This document shows positions 29,411 through 41,942 of a DNA stretch of 64,000 nt, in pieces. Under the pieces are notes generated by a model. That model worked only from the letters and a program-made list of their open reading frames with translations. It ran no database searches and was not told the DNA's origin. The stretch's first letter is position 1, and each line of letters begins with the position of its first letter. The translations under genes were made by a program, and so were the position numbers. The stretch comes from Anastatus disparis (lineage: Eukaryota > Arthropoda > Insecta > Hymenoptera > Eupelmidae): assembly GCA_017163975.1 (NCBI GenBank), contig JAFFSR010000397.1, positions 1,989,501-2,053,500 of the forward strand, written 5' to 3'.

Positions 29411-29446
29411 GCGCTCTTTACGGCATGTTAGCGCTACGGCTTTCCC
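29399..29446. repeat. Short GC-rich hairpin
   Basis: GCGCGGTAGCGCT and AGCGCTACGGC can pair around TCTTTACGGCATGTT in otherwise AT-rich DNA. No assignment. Confidence 0.4.
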
Positions 29447-29449
29447 TAT

Positions 29450-30830
29450 TTACTTTGAATTTGTGATGTTCAAAGATTAAAACTTTAAGTAAATGATTAT
29501 GTTTCAATATTTACATATTATTTGATTACAAGTATACATAAAATGATCTAATGTTATATCTGACAACAAAAACACATGGCCAAAAGTCAAGTTTTCATGA
29601 TTTTTTTATATTATCACAGGTTAGTCTGCTGATTTCTTTTCTATTTCGGGTTGTTTCAGATTTCCGGCGGATGTTAGAGAACGACGGAGAGTTTTTCGTC
29701 TGATGTGAGAGAAAGAGACAGAATACGAGTTGTGCGATTGCTAATAAGTGAGAGAGAGAAAGAGAGTGAGAAAAAAAAGAGAATACGAGTTATATCTTTT
29801 AATAATGAACGCATGTATTCAGACGAATGCTTTCAGAACATACTAAATGTATAAAGACATCGCGTAAATTAGCAATATAAGAATTTAGTGTCTCGTTCTA
29901 TATAGCTGACGAGCTGCCGCAAAATCACGAGCGTTCATGTCATCAGTTCGCGCGTGCGCAGTAAAACGTCCCGTACATAAAATTCAACAGTTGAAAGCGG
30001 CGAAATTCAAAAATCGGTAATACCGATTTGGTATTTAAAAATGAAAACAACAACAAATGAAAAAGTAATATTTGCATATTTTAAAACATTCTTAATTAAT
30101 TAATTAGTTTTTCATACTATATTTAGACAAAAAAAGTTGATTAATTTGAAAGTGTGGAAGAAAATAAGATTCAAATTTTTTCGAAAACAAATATTTTATA
30201 ATAATAATAAATATATAAAAATTAGGTTGATACAATTAGCTATAAAATTAGTGTTATTATATTAAAGTATCAGATTATCGGTAAAGTTAATAAATTTATT
30301 GAGATAAGAATTTCCGACTTTGAAAAAGTTGTGATATCTCCCCAAAAAACCTTTAAAAAGGTAAAATTACGGCAAGTTAGCTTCAAAAAAAATCTTTTCC
30401 ACTATCTCAAAAATAAAAAATATTTTGTCAAAAATTTAAACTTATTTAATACAATCAACTATAAAAAAATCTATTATATCTCTAAAAAAAAGTCTTTAAC
30501 ATTATAGATAATAAAAAAGTGGGAATTTAATTATAACAAAAATACACTTGAAAAAATACTGAAATCAATAATGTGTGGTCAAGTTTTAATATGATTTAAA
30601 ATAATACTTACAAATGATATTGTACCTATATTTTGATGATAATAATGAATCAATAAAAAATTCCTTTGTTAAAAATAAAGTGTAGAAAAGCCATATAAAA
30701 TGTTATTGAAAATATAAAACTATCTTTAACAAAATTAAAAAAAAAATAATAAGTAATTAACGTAAAAGTAAGAATAAAAGTAATATTACAGCTATAAACT
30801 TGCCAGGCCCACCCTTCAAAAGTTATATTT
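29450..30830. other. Unassigned region
   Basis: A purine-rich GAGAGAGAAAGAGA tract lies at about 29745-29785, then AT-rich sequence with A and T runs. I see no gene, array or terminal repeat. Minus-strand frames at 30650-30850 have no coding character. Confidence 0.4.
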
Positions 30831-30879
30831 CTTGGTGAACACACATCCATTTAAAACATTTTTTAGGATTGACTTTTTA

Positions 30880-31330
30880 GTCGTACCACTAGCCCCTCGT
30901 CTGAATGTCGGAGTGCTTCTGGTGTTTAGCACTGTTAGGCCGAGTCTGATTGCCATCTCCATGATGAATTCTCCTCTGCTGTCCTTCAGTGGCATTCCCC
31001 ACTCCAATGCTTTTGCGTTAAAGTCTCCTGCGACGACGACGTCGCCTTCCATTTCGCGGACAGAGTCTTCTAGCAGATCCAGGCGTCGCCTGAACGTGTC
31101 TGCTGTTGTGTTTGGTGTAAAATAACAGCTCACGTATGTAACGTTCCTGCTTTTGACCCATTCCAAGCCTTCTCCAGCTCCATTTGCGTCTACTCTGGTG
31201 TTCTTTGGGTCTACGTAGATCGCTGCAGTGCCAAGCTTGTCTCTAAACCAGGTCTCCTTGGGAAGAAGACTGTTAGCTGCGTCACTTCCGTGTAAGTTGG
31301 CTTGGAGGACTGTTATACGGCCCATCATTA
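30880..31330 (-). pseudogene. R1 LINE 1 ORF2, endonuclease start only
   Basis: Starts MMGRITVLQANLHGS and carries VTYVSCYFTPN, VVVAGDFNAKALEWGMP and GLTVLNTRSTPTFRR, the APE-type endonuclease blocks of R1-clade elements, including the GDFNA catalytic motif. It breaks off after TFRR at about 30880. Confidence 0.85.
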
Positions 31331-32340
31331 ACGTTTTTGTTTGAATCGGTTCAGAGTCTCGCAAAAGTCTTTGCACGGACCTGACCCAGGGAGGTGTTTT
31401 CGTTCTGCTGGGTCTACTTTCTGCTCAGTACATAGTATGCACTGGACATCAGTAGCCTTGCAGGCCGATCCCTTGTGGCCCTCTGCTCCACATTTGTAGC
31501 TCATCTTGCTACGGTCAGGTCTTTGGCAGTCGCGCGCCTGATGACCGTAGTTCAGGCATCTAAAACAGCGCTGAACCCTTTGCCAACTTCTCATGCGGCA
31601 GCTGGTATAGCCGATCTTTATCCTGGCTCTTGAGAGCAGGAACGCCACTTGGTCTTGTTGCATCTCTACGATGGCCAAGCGGAGCTCTCTACTGTTGGGG
31701 TTGGTCAACGAGACACTAAATTCCCCTACTTTCTGTTGGGCTGCGGTGAAAACAGCTTCTACAGCAGTCTTCACTTCTTCTACTGAAGCTAGACAGTCGA
31801 TGTCCCTGATCTCAACCGTTTCTTTGGGGCACATCTCCTTGACGTTGCTTGTTTCGCCAACCGTCTTCCTTAGGAATTTACTGAAAGTTTCCAGCCCTTG
31901 AGATGAGCCCAACTCAATCAAGACATCTCCGGCCCTGGTTTTTCTAATCCCTTTGATGTTATTTGTTGGGCTCTCATTTATAAGATCCTGCCGGACGTTC
32001 TGCAGAATGTCACTGTAGGACTTTCCTTCTCCTGGCTTGATAAGGACGGCAGTAGACCTCTTCTTTGTCTTTCTCCTCCTCTTTTTCTTCTTTTTTGGCA
32101 GCTGCTGTGCAGACTGCTCTGTGTCGTTGGCCGATGTTCTGGCCGTTGATGGTTTGGTGTTAGGCTGCTTTGGTTGCTACTGTTGTTGTTGCAGAGATCG
32201 TTGTTGCTGCTGTTTTTGCTTCTTAGCAGCCCTAACATCCTTTCGATTCTGTACAATCTTAAAGGTCTCATCCTCGTCCACAGCTCGGCCCTTTTTAAGA
32301 GGTGCCCGCGAATCGGAATTGCTTCCTGATTCAAGCGAGT
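31331..32340 (-). pseudogene. R1 LINE 1 ORF1 (gag-like, CCHC zinc knuckles)
   Basis: The frame starts with a lysine/arginine-rich region (PKKKKKRRRKTKKRS), then a GEGKSYSDILQNV block and GIRKTRAGDVLIELG, then VEIRDIDCLASVEEV, typical of R1-clade ORF1. The carboxy end has CFRCLNYGHQARDC and CGAEGHKGSAC zinc knuckles followed by CILC. The second knuckle begins YKCGAEGH, where the usual first cysteine spacing is irregular. The frame looks open over about 1 kb; the exact start is not certain. It packages the LINE RNA. Confidence 0.8.
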
Positions 32341-32935
32341 TCTCTTCTTTTACGTCATCCCTATTTAGTGGGTGACGTCAGATCCGATCCACGCCTGACC
32401 CTAAACTTCAGGCTAGACGTTCCGCAGTTCTCTTGTGCGGACTCGGTATAAGGAAATACTGACCAGGTAATCCTTTACACCTGCGCCTGCACATTCCCAA
32501 CTTCAACCCCTTTATAGGCTCTGGTTACTTTAGTAGAAGTACGTAAGAGTTTCTAACCAACATGTGGTTTCACGGGACCTTTGCCCGTCACGACTTTCGC
32601 CGGAAAGGAGACTGACTTTTACCCTTATTACTAAACAGAGGTCAGCAAGTCACCACTAACGCACAACCCCCGTAGTCTGACGGGAACATCCATTGGCCGG
32701 CAGCCGCAGCTCATCCATACATCCATTTATACTGTGTTGCTTCTTAGTACACGTAAATACGAACACAAAATTCTAATGGATTGGCGATTCCGTGAAGCGG
32801 AAGTGCCTACGTGATCATCCAGATATCCTTAGCTATCACTAAGGATTGCTAGCGATATGTGAATCGTGCTTAAGCCTCTGCCCCGTCACCACATCGTAGG
32901 TGGACACTCACAAGGTCAGCAACATGCGGAGGAAT

Positions 32936-33031
32936 AATGATAATGAAAATGATAATGATAATGATAATGATAATGATAATGATAATCACAGTGACAATGA
33001 CAATGACAATGACAATGACAATGACAATGAC

Positions 33032-33063
<32 letters not shown>

Positions 33064-33085
33064 AAATAATGATAATAATAACAGT
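32936..33085. repeat. Hexanucleotide microsatellite (AATGAT/AATGAC)n
   Basis: Uninterrupted runs of AATGAT, then AATGAC, then AATGAT again, decaying to AATAAT. It lies exactly between LINE 1 and the 3-prime untranslated region of LINE 2 and may be the repeat tail of LINE 2 (ATTATC/GTCATT on its coding strand). Asparagine/aspartate frames across it are artefacts. Confidence 0.9.
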
Positions 33086-33371
33086 AGTATTCTTTTTTTT
33101 TCATTCGAAGAGTCGGAGAATTCAGTAATGAACCATAGAGGAAACCATGCGGGACTCCTTCGTGTGTGGGGTTTTTAGCTTGATTTCTTTCAACATACCT
33201 TTCGTTATTTAATGTAAGGCACCACCCTGGTCCTGCGTTAGCTTTACAAAGGGCGGCTGGTCTCTGCCAATAATGACGTTACTCTATCTTTTCATTCAGT
33301 TTTGGGATTTCTTCAAGGATATCCATGAACTTTTCTATCTATATCTACCTTCTAGTTTCTATAATTTATTT

Positions 33372-33716
33372 TTACATTAATATTTTAATTCCTTGTAATA
33401 AAAGTAAAATGTATATTTGGTTTGGATCGTCATCGTCAATGAGATTTTGATGTTTTTTTGTCCGCAAGATGGTTTCCACGTAGGAGCTTACTAAGTTCCA
33501 ATTTTCTGCGGTTTCTATCATTAACTTAACAAGATTATCGGGGTCGAATTGTCCGATTTTTCCTACTAATTCTTGTCTTAGCGTTGCGCATCTTATGCAT
33601 TCAAAAAAAGTATGTTCCGCATCATCACGTGCGTGTCCACATGCTAAACAGGTGGAATTAGATGCTTTTCCTAGTTTGTGCAGGTAGGACCGGAAGTATC
33701 CGTGCCCGGACATTAA
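33372..33716 (-). pseudogene. R1 LINE 2 ORF2, C-terminal piece beyond the piggyBac insertion
   Basis: LMSGHGYFRSYLHKLGKAS is followed by the CCHC-type zinc finger CLACGHARDDAEHTFFEC that closes ORF2 in R1 elements, then a tail to the stop at 33372. Removing the piggyBac element and one TTAA makes the frame run without a break into the upstream piece (YLTQ before LMSGHG). Confidence 0.88.
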
Positions 33717-36700
33717 CCCATTAAGGCCCATGCAAAATCTGGATAAGATAGCAAAAAAGTAACTACGCCATCCTTTGCATATTCAAAAAATAAAGTATAC
33801 GTGTTCTTTCTTTTGCCATTTGTAATTTTTTATAAAAAATTATTCAAACAAATTGCCAAAAAGTTCATAATTTTGAAAAACTAAATGTGAAAATTGATTC
33901 TATGGAAAAAATCATGAAAAAAAACCTATGTAACATTTTTTTGTCAGAGTCCAATTTGTCAGTGTAAAATGAGGATAAACAATTGCATCCTGGCCGGGAG
34001 TGAAAGTGACTATGTCTAGTCCCATGCAAAATCTGGATAGGATAGCAAAAAAGTAACTATGCCATCCTTTTCATAATCAAAAAATAAAGTATACGTGTTT
34101 TTTGTTTTGCCATTTGCAATTGATTATAAAAAATTATTTAAACAAATTACCAAAAAGTTCATAATTTTGAAAAACTAAATGTTAAAATTGATTCTATGGT
34201 AAAAATCATGAAAAAAACCTATGTAACATTTTTTTGTCATAGTCTAATTTGCGAGTGTAAAATGAGGATAAACAATCGCATCACGCGAATGAAAGAGATG
34301 CAAGTCAAATAATATTAAATTGTTGATTGCATTGATATATAAATGATTTACACAAGACATTGGAAGTTCATTTAGAAGAATTGAATTACTGTTCATCGCC
34401 ATGTACTTCTCTATGTACTCTGCATATAGATATACAACATTTTGTGCAATACCACTCAGTTCTTGTAAAACACGTCGATACTCCACGTTTTTTCAGGCTT
34501 CTATGTTTCATCACGTGTTCGTCTGCTGAACAGCTGCCTGAATCATACACTTTTTTTCGTGAAGAACGACGTATCGAGGATAACTTGTCAATGTCATATT
34601 CACAAACATCTTGAAAACTTTGTTTAGAACCTTTTTTTTCATCTGGGTGTAGCTTATTATAAATCACTGTAGCGTTCGATAATGATGCTTGGATAAGTCG
34701 TAAAAAGAGACACCATGTCCATTTTTTACTTCGAAGCGAGGGCATCAAAGCATTACAGTGCTGTTCATGAAGATCAACTCCACCCATATGTCGATTGTAC
34801 ATAGAAAAAGTATGAGGAAAAAGAACAGAATTTCTAGCCTATTCCTGCCATCTTTGCATTGGACATTTTGGTTCATCCCCATATTTAGTAGAGAGAATCG
34901 ACACAGGTCTTGCATCCATTACCGTAATGTAATTCAATTTTGAATTCTCTTCATGCATCGAAATAGTGGTTCCTCTTTCTGCTTTTTTCGTCATTTCGAC
35001 TTTCGTTTTCACGCGATTCTGCCGAAAAGTTCCTGTTGCCGATAAACCAATTTTCACCAAATGGATCATGAGATCCGGATTAGTAAAAAAATTATCAAAA
35101 TAAACATGGTATTTATTCAGTTCTTCTTTTTCGGTAATCTCTAGTAAAGGAGAAAGTAATTTCATTACTACTCTAGATCCCAAACCAACGGCATGTAAAG
35201 GATTTCGTTCATTAATGCCTAATTTTCCGGTATGAATATCGATGTCGTACAAATACCCATCAGAAGAACAGAGTGCCCATCCCTTTATTCCAAATCGAAT
35301 AGGCTTATTCCTTATACATTGCTTGATACCGAACTTACCATAATATTTTATCATCACTTTATCTATTGATAAATTGTAGTCAAAGAAACCAAATTGCATG
35401 CAATTCTTACGAAACATGTCATATAGAGTTCTAACCTTCCAAACTTTATCATTATCGTTTTTTTCTTGAAGTTTATAAAATCGCAGGTTCTTCTTGACGG
35501 CAACAAATTTGTTTCTGAGCATAAGTTCCGAAATTACTGGGCACTGAAGAATTCGTCTTGTTGACCAATAGTCACGAAAACTTTTTCGGGAATTGATGAT
35601 AGTAATCATGATGATTACAAGAAATTTGTCCAAATCATTTACAGATATATCAAAATTATTTTCAGAAGTGGCTTCAATAATGTGATTTCTCATTGATTTT
35701 AAAAAGAATATTTCGAATAATTCTAAAGAATTTTTAGGAAGTAACGGTAAAATAGGTGAAATATCAAAGTTATGCTCGTCATCAGGAGGACTATCATTCA
35801 AAACATTATTTTTCCAATTGTAAATATGATTGGGCTCCAATAATTTTTGAGTACTTGTGTAAGTACTTTTCACATGTTCGTAAGCGCCTGTAGGGAGGTT
35901 ATGAGACAACGTATTTTCATCTAGTTCACCATCCGATTCTCCATCTGAACTTTCATGTTCATCAGGAATAAATGCTATATCGATATGTTGATTTCCTTCA
36001 ATGTCAGAATCGTCAACTAAATCAGGGAGATCAGTAAGTCTCCGTCTCGCCATTGTTAGTTGCGTTACAATGTAGAATGATAAGACCCACGTCTACTAAT
36101 ACTTAAATTCACAAAAAATATATACTACGTATCTCAAAATTCTAAACAGAACAGCTATATCCAAAATTTTCGTTTCAAAAATTGTATCCGAAGTTTTTGT
36201 ATCCAACCACTAGCCTGCCACTCAAACGTGATTTCTAACGCGAAAGGAATTAAAAAATAAAAAAATATTTATCTACTTTCATTATATGAACAAGAAACTG
36301 ATTCACAAGTCTATATTTCATAAGGAACAATAAGTACTTTTAAACGTGGGAAGTTTATCCTCATTTTACACTGACAAATTAGACTCTGACAAAAAAATGT
36401 TACTCAGGTTTTTTTCATGATTTTTTCCGTAGAATCGATTTCTGCATTTAGTTTTTCAAAATTATAAACTTTTTGGTAATTTGTTTAAAAAATTTTTTAT
36501 AAACAATTACAAATAGCAAAAGAAAAAACATGTATACTTTATTTTTTGATTATGCAAAGGATGGCGTAGTTACTTTTTTGCTATCGTATCCAGATTTTGC
36601 ATGGGACTAGACATAGTCACTTTCACTCCCGGTCAGGATGCAATTGTTTATCCTCATTTTACACTGACAAATTGGACTCTGACAAAAAAATGTTACTTAG

Positions 36701-36912
36701 GTTTTTTTCATGATTTTTTCCGTAGAATCGATTTCTGCATTTAGTTTTTCAAAATTATGAACTTTTTGGTAATTTGTTTAAATAATTTTTTATAAACAAT
36801 TACAAATGGCAAAAGAAAAAACACGTATACTTTATTTTTTGATTATGCAAAGGATGGCGTAGTTACTTTTTTGCTATCTTATCCAGATTTTGCATGGGCC
36901 TTAATGGGTTAA
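33713..36912 (-). mobile_element. piggyBac transposon, 3.2 kb, inserted in LINE 2
   Basis: TTAA target duplications at 33713-33716 and 36909-36912. The ends are CCCATTAAGGCCCATGCAAA on the left and its inverted copy TTTGCATGGGCCTTAATGGG on the right. The inverted repeats are long and continue with ATCTGGATAAGATAGCAAAA. Subterminal sequence of about 292 bp is present twice in tandem at each end: 33725 and 34018 on the left, about 36320-36610 and 36610-36900 on the right. One transposase gene lies inside on the minus strand. Confidence 0.93.
34386..36053 (-). pseudogene. piggyBac transposase, single in-frame TAG
   Basis: ATG at 36051-36053. The amino end is acidic (DESDGELDENTLSH-like) as in the family. 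The core holds SIDKVMIKYYGKFGIKQ with the first catalytic aspartate, YHVYFDNFFTNPDL with the second, and NYITVMDARPVSILST at the third position, where relatives usually have a WxDN motif. TAG at 34839-34841 interrupts the frame; the same frame then continues into MYNRHMGGVDLHEQH and the cysteine-rich C-terminal domain (CFTRTEWYCTKCCISIC). 556 codons in all. One substitution separates it from an open frame, so decay is recent compared with its neighbours. Confidence 0.92.
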
Positions 36913-38900
36913 CTGTGTGAGGTAGTAATTTACCTCCCCATCTTCTCGTTCAAGCTATGTTTTGACACTCGGGATGAGGCGGAGAGTCCACTTTCCGCGT
37001 TGATCTGCTTCTCGTGCCACTTTTTCATGATCGCTTCTCTTTCTTCACATGCGATCTTTTAACAATCAAAAGCCTGGCCCATTTCTTCTGCTTTCTTTCT
37101 TCTATCGAAGACTATCTTTTTTCTAGAGCTAGTAGGTCTATGGGGATATCTCTCACGATAGCCAAAACTGCAGGTTCTGATACTGTGCGATACGCGCTGC
37201 TTATTCCAAGTGCTGATCTGCACTGAACCCTTGCTATTCTAATTCGGTGCATTTCAATTTGCAGAGTGTTTTCCCATATTTCTGCTCCATACAGCATCAT
37301 GGAGTTTGCGACAGACATTAGGAGATTTCGTTTGCTGGCTCTCGGTCCTCCAACATTTCTCATAAGCTGGCTGAGCGATACAGTCGCTGCTGATGCTTTG
37401 TCTGCCGCTTTCCTAATGTGCTCGCCAAAGCTGAGTTTCTAGTCTAAAATGCATCCAAGGTACTTGATTTTTTCCCTTGTTTTTATTATCTGGTTTTCTA
37501 ACTGCATTTTATATATGGTGTCGAAAGTGCCATTGTGCTTCCTGGTGAGTAAAACGTTTTCTTTTTTTTCTGCAGCGAGCTCCAAACCGTGGTCATCAAG
37601 CCATCTTTTAAGACGCCTCATAACAAGGGTCAGCTTGTCTTGGATCTCTTCATGCCTTCTTCCTGTGATGACTATCGCTATGTCATCTGCATATCCAACG
37701 AGACAGCAGTTGTCAGGAAGTTTCATTCTTAAGATGTCGTCGTAGAAAATGTTCCACAGTTTCGGGCCTAAGATAGACCCTTGAGCTGCTCTTGCCGTTA
37801 CCTTTCTGGATTTAAGTCCGTCCTTGGTCTCGTACAGTAGCTGTCTGTCTTTCAGATATTCTTCTATCATACGTAGTAGATACAAAGGTATCTTATATTT
37901 TTCTCTTAATGCCTGGACGATACCTTCCCATCTAGCCGAGTTAAAAGTATTTTTTATATCAATGGTGGCCAGCATAACCACATTTTTAGAGTGTTGGTTC
38001 CTCCTTTGTTCCATGCTAAAAATGTCCATCACCAGAGCAACGGCGTCACACATAGATCTACCCTTTCGAAAACCAAACTGATTATCGGAGAGATCTCCTC
38101 CAGTTTGTACCGCTGCCTGAAGACGTGGTGTAATTATCTTTTCTAAAACCTTTCCAGCTGTGTCAAGCATACACAGCGGGCGATTTTCGGCAGCTGTGTT
38201 TGGGTTCTCTTTGCTCTTGCCAATTAATACTAATTTCTGTTTTTCCCATCTTTTCGGAAAAACTCCCTTTTTAAGGCAGGCGTTATACGCATTAAGTAGG
38301 AGCTTTGGCGATATCTCTACCACGAGCTTAAGGATTATGGAAGGAATCCCGTCTGGTCCTGGTGCGTTTTTATCTTTCATGGAGTTATTCGCAATTTTTA
38401 GCTCTGCTTCTGTGAAAAGGGGGATTTCTTCCGTCACTTCGATGTATTGCTCATGCCTTACTTCATGTTCTGGGAATAGGGTGGTGACTATATTTTCCAT
38501 TACGTTCTCTTCTTGTAGAGGAGGTTTCGCAAACTTTCCGAGTTTTTTCATTACTATTTTATAGCCAAGTCCCCACGGATCGTTATATATTTCCGCGCGA
38601 AGAGCTCTCCAGTGCTTTCTTTTACTGCTCTTTATAGCTTGGCTGAGTCGCTTCTTTGCTAATCGTTCATCTTCCTTCCGTCGCTGAATTACTGCTTGGT
38701 CCATCCCTCTTCTTGCTCGTTGAGTGTGCCTCCAAAGTTGTTGATATTCTCTTCTTAGGTCAGCGATGTCATTATTCCACCAATAAATTGCAGGCTTATG
38801 CTGCCTGTTCACTTTCTTTGGCATGGAATCATAGCAAGCCTTTTCTATAAGTGCCATAGTTGTATCCACAATTAACTCTGCATCTTCTGCGGTTTCTACT
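36913..38900 (-). pseudogene. R1 LINE 2 ORF2, reverse transcriptase and thumb region
   Basis: An open stretch 38869-37439 carries the reverse transcriptase: NAPGPDGIPSIILK, FGFRKGRSMCDAV, IDIKNTFNSARW with the motif A aspartate, AAQGSILGPKLWN, and GYADDIAIVITG with the catalytic aspartate pair. A TAG at 37439-37441 is followed in the same frame by KLSFGEHIRKAADKAS and MMLYGAEIW, and a second break lies near 37112. It reads on to the TTAA at 36912, where piggyBac cut it. Confidence 0.9.
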
Positions 38901-38914
38901 GAGAATGCTGCTAT

Positions 38915-39681
38915 TTATTCTTCTCCTTCTCTTATAGTACGTACGAACTTTACCTTATCCAACTTTGCGAGATTCCATCTTAGATTGCTACGGTTTTCCT
39001 GTTCCTGTTGCTGTTGGCCTAGGAAGAAAGTGATATAGAGGTGATCACTACCGTTGAACTCATCGATTACTTGCCAATCACTTATAGAGCTTGCAATGTT
39101 TTCCAAGGCGAGCGTGATGTCTGGAAATGTCTCCATCTGTCCATCTCTTTTAAAAGTAATTGTGCCATCATTTAGCACCACCAGCCCGAGTCTTGATGCA
39201 AGTTCTAGAATCGCCTGGCCTCTTGCGTTTGTTTTTGGTGAACCCCAATCTAGCGCGTGTGCAATAAAATCACCTACCATGATGATTTTTTCTTCACGGT
39301 CTCGTAGTGCATCCTCTAGTTCTACCAGATCATCATTAAAGGTGCCCCATACACCTGCGGTGGGGGTCTGAAGTAGCAACTAACATAAGTGGTGTTGTAA
39401 CTTTTAATCCAGGCAAATCCATTACCACTGCCCTTCTCCAAAAAAGGGAAATTGTTCTGATCACGAATCCAGATAGCTGCTTTCATTCTGTAATCAATGA
39501 CCCAGTTGGGCCCTTCTGTGCTCGTTTCTCCAGGTTCACTTACAAAACCGACATCCACTCTTTTTGCTCCTGCCATTTTTTGGAAAAGCCCAAGAGCCAT
39601 GGGACTGCGACGAATATTACCTTGCAGAATTTTGTTACTTGCGTAATGGCCTTCCCCCATGCCAAACGATAGCTCATACAC
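38915..39681 (-). pseudogene. R1 LINE 2 ORF2, endonuclease domain, frameshifted
   Basis: N-terminal blocks (HYASNKILQGNIRRSPMAL, TYVSCYFRP) are in the frame 39681-39322; IIMVGDFIAHALDWGSP and GLVVLNDGTITFKRDG are in the frame 39379-38915. The shift lies in the C-run near 39358. The catalytic GDFNA has become GDFIA, a change of the asparagine usually required. FNGSDHLYITF retains the SDH motif. Confidence 0.88.
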
Positions 39682-41297
39682 TTGCCAGTTCCCAGTAAGT
39701 GCTTTGTCTGTTCTTCTGTAAATCCTGCATCTTGGCAGGCGATTCTTTTTAGTGGCTGGTCACAGACTTTTGCTAAGTGCCCCTGTTGAGAGCATTTGCA
39801 GCATTGTCCCCTCCCGTCTGAGCCCAAACACGTGTGACTGGTGTGCCCAAAGTTAAGGCATTTATAACATCTTTTCACCGGTTCATATCGTCGTATCCTG
39901 CACACGAAGGGATCTACCTGCATGCTTTTTAATTTCATCAGTGTCAAAGCGTCCTTCGCTGGTGAGGTGACAAAAGCCATTACCTGTTGTCTCGTATTGG
40001 GATTTGACAGAGTTACGATCGGATCCAAATTCGAATCTTTGATTTAACTGTTTATGGCATTTTGGACTTGATCTGTAGTGCTACCACAGTTAAGATAAAA
40101 AATCCTAAACGTAGTCATGGCTTGCAGGCATGTTAGATTGCTCTTTTCCTTGATTGCTGCCTCTAAGGCTTATGTTGCACTATTAAAATTACCGGCTTTA
40201 CCTTTAAACCTTATTATAAGATCTCCTTTCTTGGTTGATTTTATTTGACCTAATTTAGGACAGCCAGCTGATAGCGTTGTGGCATTGATATCTTTCAGAA
40301 TCTCGGCGAAAGTCCTACCTTCAGCAGGTGTAATTTTGACTGCGTCCTGTGGAAGTCTTGGGTCCCTCTTTTTTCTTTCTTTTCGCTTCTCATCGCTATT
40401 CATCATTTTTTGCTGCCCTTTTAGTGCTAGATTCTGAGGGGCTGCTAGATTTTTCAGCTGTGCATTATTTGATGCTCTCTTTATAAGGCGTCGTTCGTTT
40501 CGTAGTTCCTTTTTGCTTTTTTGTATTGACCATTTTCTATTTTCTACGTTCGAACCAGCCAAAGTTGCTGAAGATTCCGGATCCCCGTCGTAGTCTTCTG
40601 TGGTCACACTCATTGTTCTGTGCTGTTGGCCGTTTGGAATTTACAAATTAGGATAAGCATTTGTTCCCATTTTTACAATCTTTATCCTAGGCCGGATGCT
40701 ATCATCTAGTGGACTTGTCCTGTCTTTCCTTTTATTAGACAGTACTCTTTCTTGTTTCTTACCATCGCTAATTATTTTCGGCAACTCTGTCATTGACGAT
40801 TCACCAATGAGCTTTTTCAGAAGAAGTTGGCTTAATTTTTCTTTTTGTTCAGATTCCCTTGATATCTCACCTCTAAGTTCCTTGACCTGGTCAACAATCG
40901 TGGGAATACCCCTCTTTACTGGGTCTACGTAATTCGGTTTTAAAGAATCCTTAGCTCTTCCTAGGTTCTTTGATATCTGAGTCAGGAGCTCATTTCTATG
41001 TTCCTCTGCTCTTTGCATCTTCTGCAAAGTGTCAGCTACATCTGACCGAAAATGTTTTCAAGGGCCTCGGAGGTTATGCATCTGTTCTAGGAAAATTTCT
41101 AAGTGGGACCTTTCCTGTGAGATCTTCTCAGAGTAGTTGCCTCTAGACTTGCTAAATGCCGTTTTTGATGAAGGGCTATGGTCAGTGTGAGTTAGGCTCC
41201 CCCCAGGATCCGTGGAGCCGGCACCGCCTACCAGGGTTTTCACCTGATCGGAAACGGAGATGAGATTTCCCTGTTCAGGGGTACTCACCTGGGGCAT
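39600..41297 (-). pseudogene. R1 LINE 2 ORF1 (gag-like), broken
   Basis: Three pieces in order. 41297-40641 has acidic and coiled-coil-like sequence with a break near 41050. 40613-40170 is basic, with AEGRTFAEILKDI and KSTKKGDLIIRFKG. The last piece, to about 39600, has CRIRRYEPVKRCYKCLNFGH and CCKCSQQGHLAKVC zinc knuckles. The order and motifs match ORF1 of LINEs 1 and 3. It overlaps the start of ORF2 in another frame. Confidence 0.8.
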
Positions 41298-41942
41298 AAC
41301 AGTTATATCACATATCTTCCATAAAAATAGTTAATTTATTCAGGGAACCACACCTTATCTTTGTAACCCTAAGCAGATGGTCCCTGGTTTTTTTGCGAGG
41401 TTATTTCTCCTCGGGCCAGAGCTTTCCATTTGTGATCTTCGTTATAGCAGTGCCGCAGAGAGCATTGATGCGACAAAGACCTCCAGGAGTGGTTGGGCAA
41501 TGCCCGGAACCTGAAAAATAACACTGACTTGAATGGGCTCTCCAAGCCGACTTCCATAATAATAATAATATATTCTTTTTCTTATGGTGGTAAAAAAACG
41601 TAATTTTTGCTTCCATCAGACCTTCAGTGACGAGATCCATGCCCGCCACGGGACTTTACAAAGCGTCATCACAGAGCAGGATGGGATCTCATCACCAGTG
41701 TGACGAGTTCCTGAATGCACGTCAGCCTTGACTTAGAAAGGACTTTTTATTTCCCTTCCAGGGCATCAGAGTCGCAGACGACCGTCCAACCCCCTGTATT
41801 ACTTCCGGGTGGGATCACCTATTCGCCGCAGCACCTTTCTTGTTTGATTTTCTTCTCAGCTTCCAACGATCTATTGCTTGTTCTACTGGGTGTCTGGCCT
41901 CTTACGCCGGAGGATATCCTAAACGTAGTTGACTAGACACTC

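Larger units (their letters stand above)
30880..32930 (-). mobile_element. R1-clade LINE 1, truncated in ORF2
   Basis: A minus-strand non-LTR retrotransposon. ORF1 (about 32340-31331) and the start of ORF2 (31328 downwards) overlap at TAATGATG as is usual in the clade. The element stops inside the endonuclease at about 30880, where the sequence changes abruptly to AT-rich DNA; the reverse transcriptase and 3-prime end are missing. Upstream of ORF1 lies about 550 bp of likely 5-prime untranslated sequence. Confidence 0.85.
33090..41392 (-). mobile_element. R1-clade LINE 2, near full length, split by piggyBac
   Basis: The 5-prime end is near 41392, where the coding strand reads CTCGCAAAAAAACCAGGGAC, matched by the start of LINE 3 (CTCGCTAAAAAACCAGGTAT). 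ORF1 is about 41297-39600, ORF2 from about 39681 to 33372 minus the 3.2-kb piggyBac element (33717-36908). The 3-prime untranslated region leads to the hexanucleotide tail at 33085. Several stops and shifts show it is dead. Confidence 0.85.

Noticed and set aside
30816..31376. Non-LTR endonuclease fragment considered as a host exonuclease/phosphatase gene
   Set aside because: The GDFNA block, the overlap with a zinc-knuckle ORF1 and the flanking LINEs show that it is R1 ORF2.
32900..33178. Open frames rich in asparagine/aspartate or histidine/tyrosine
   Set aside because: They are translations of the AATGAT/AATGAC microsatellite on both strands.
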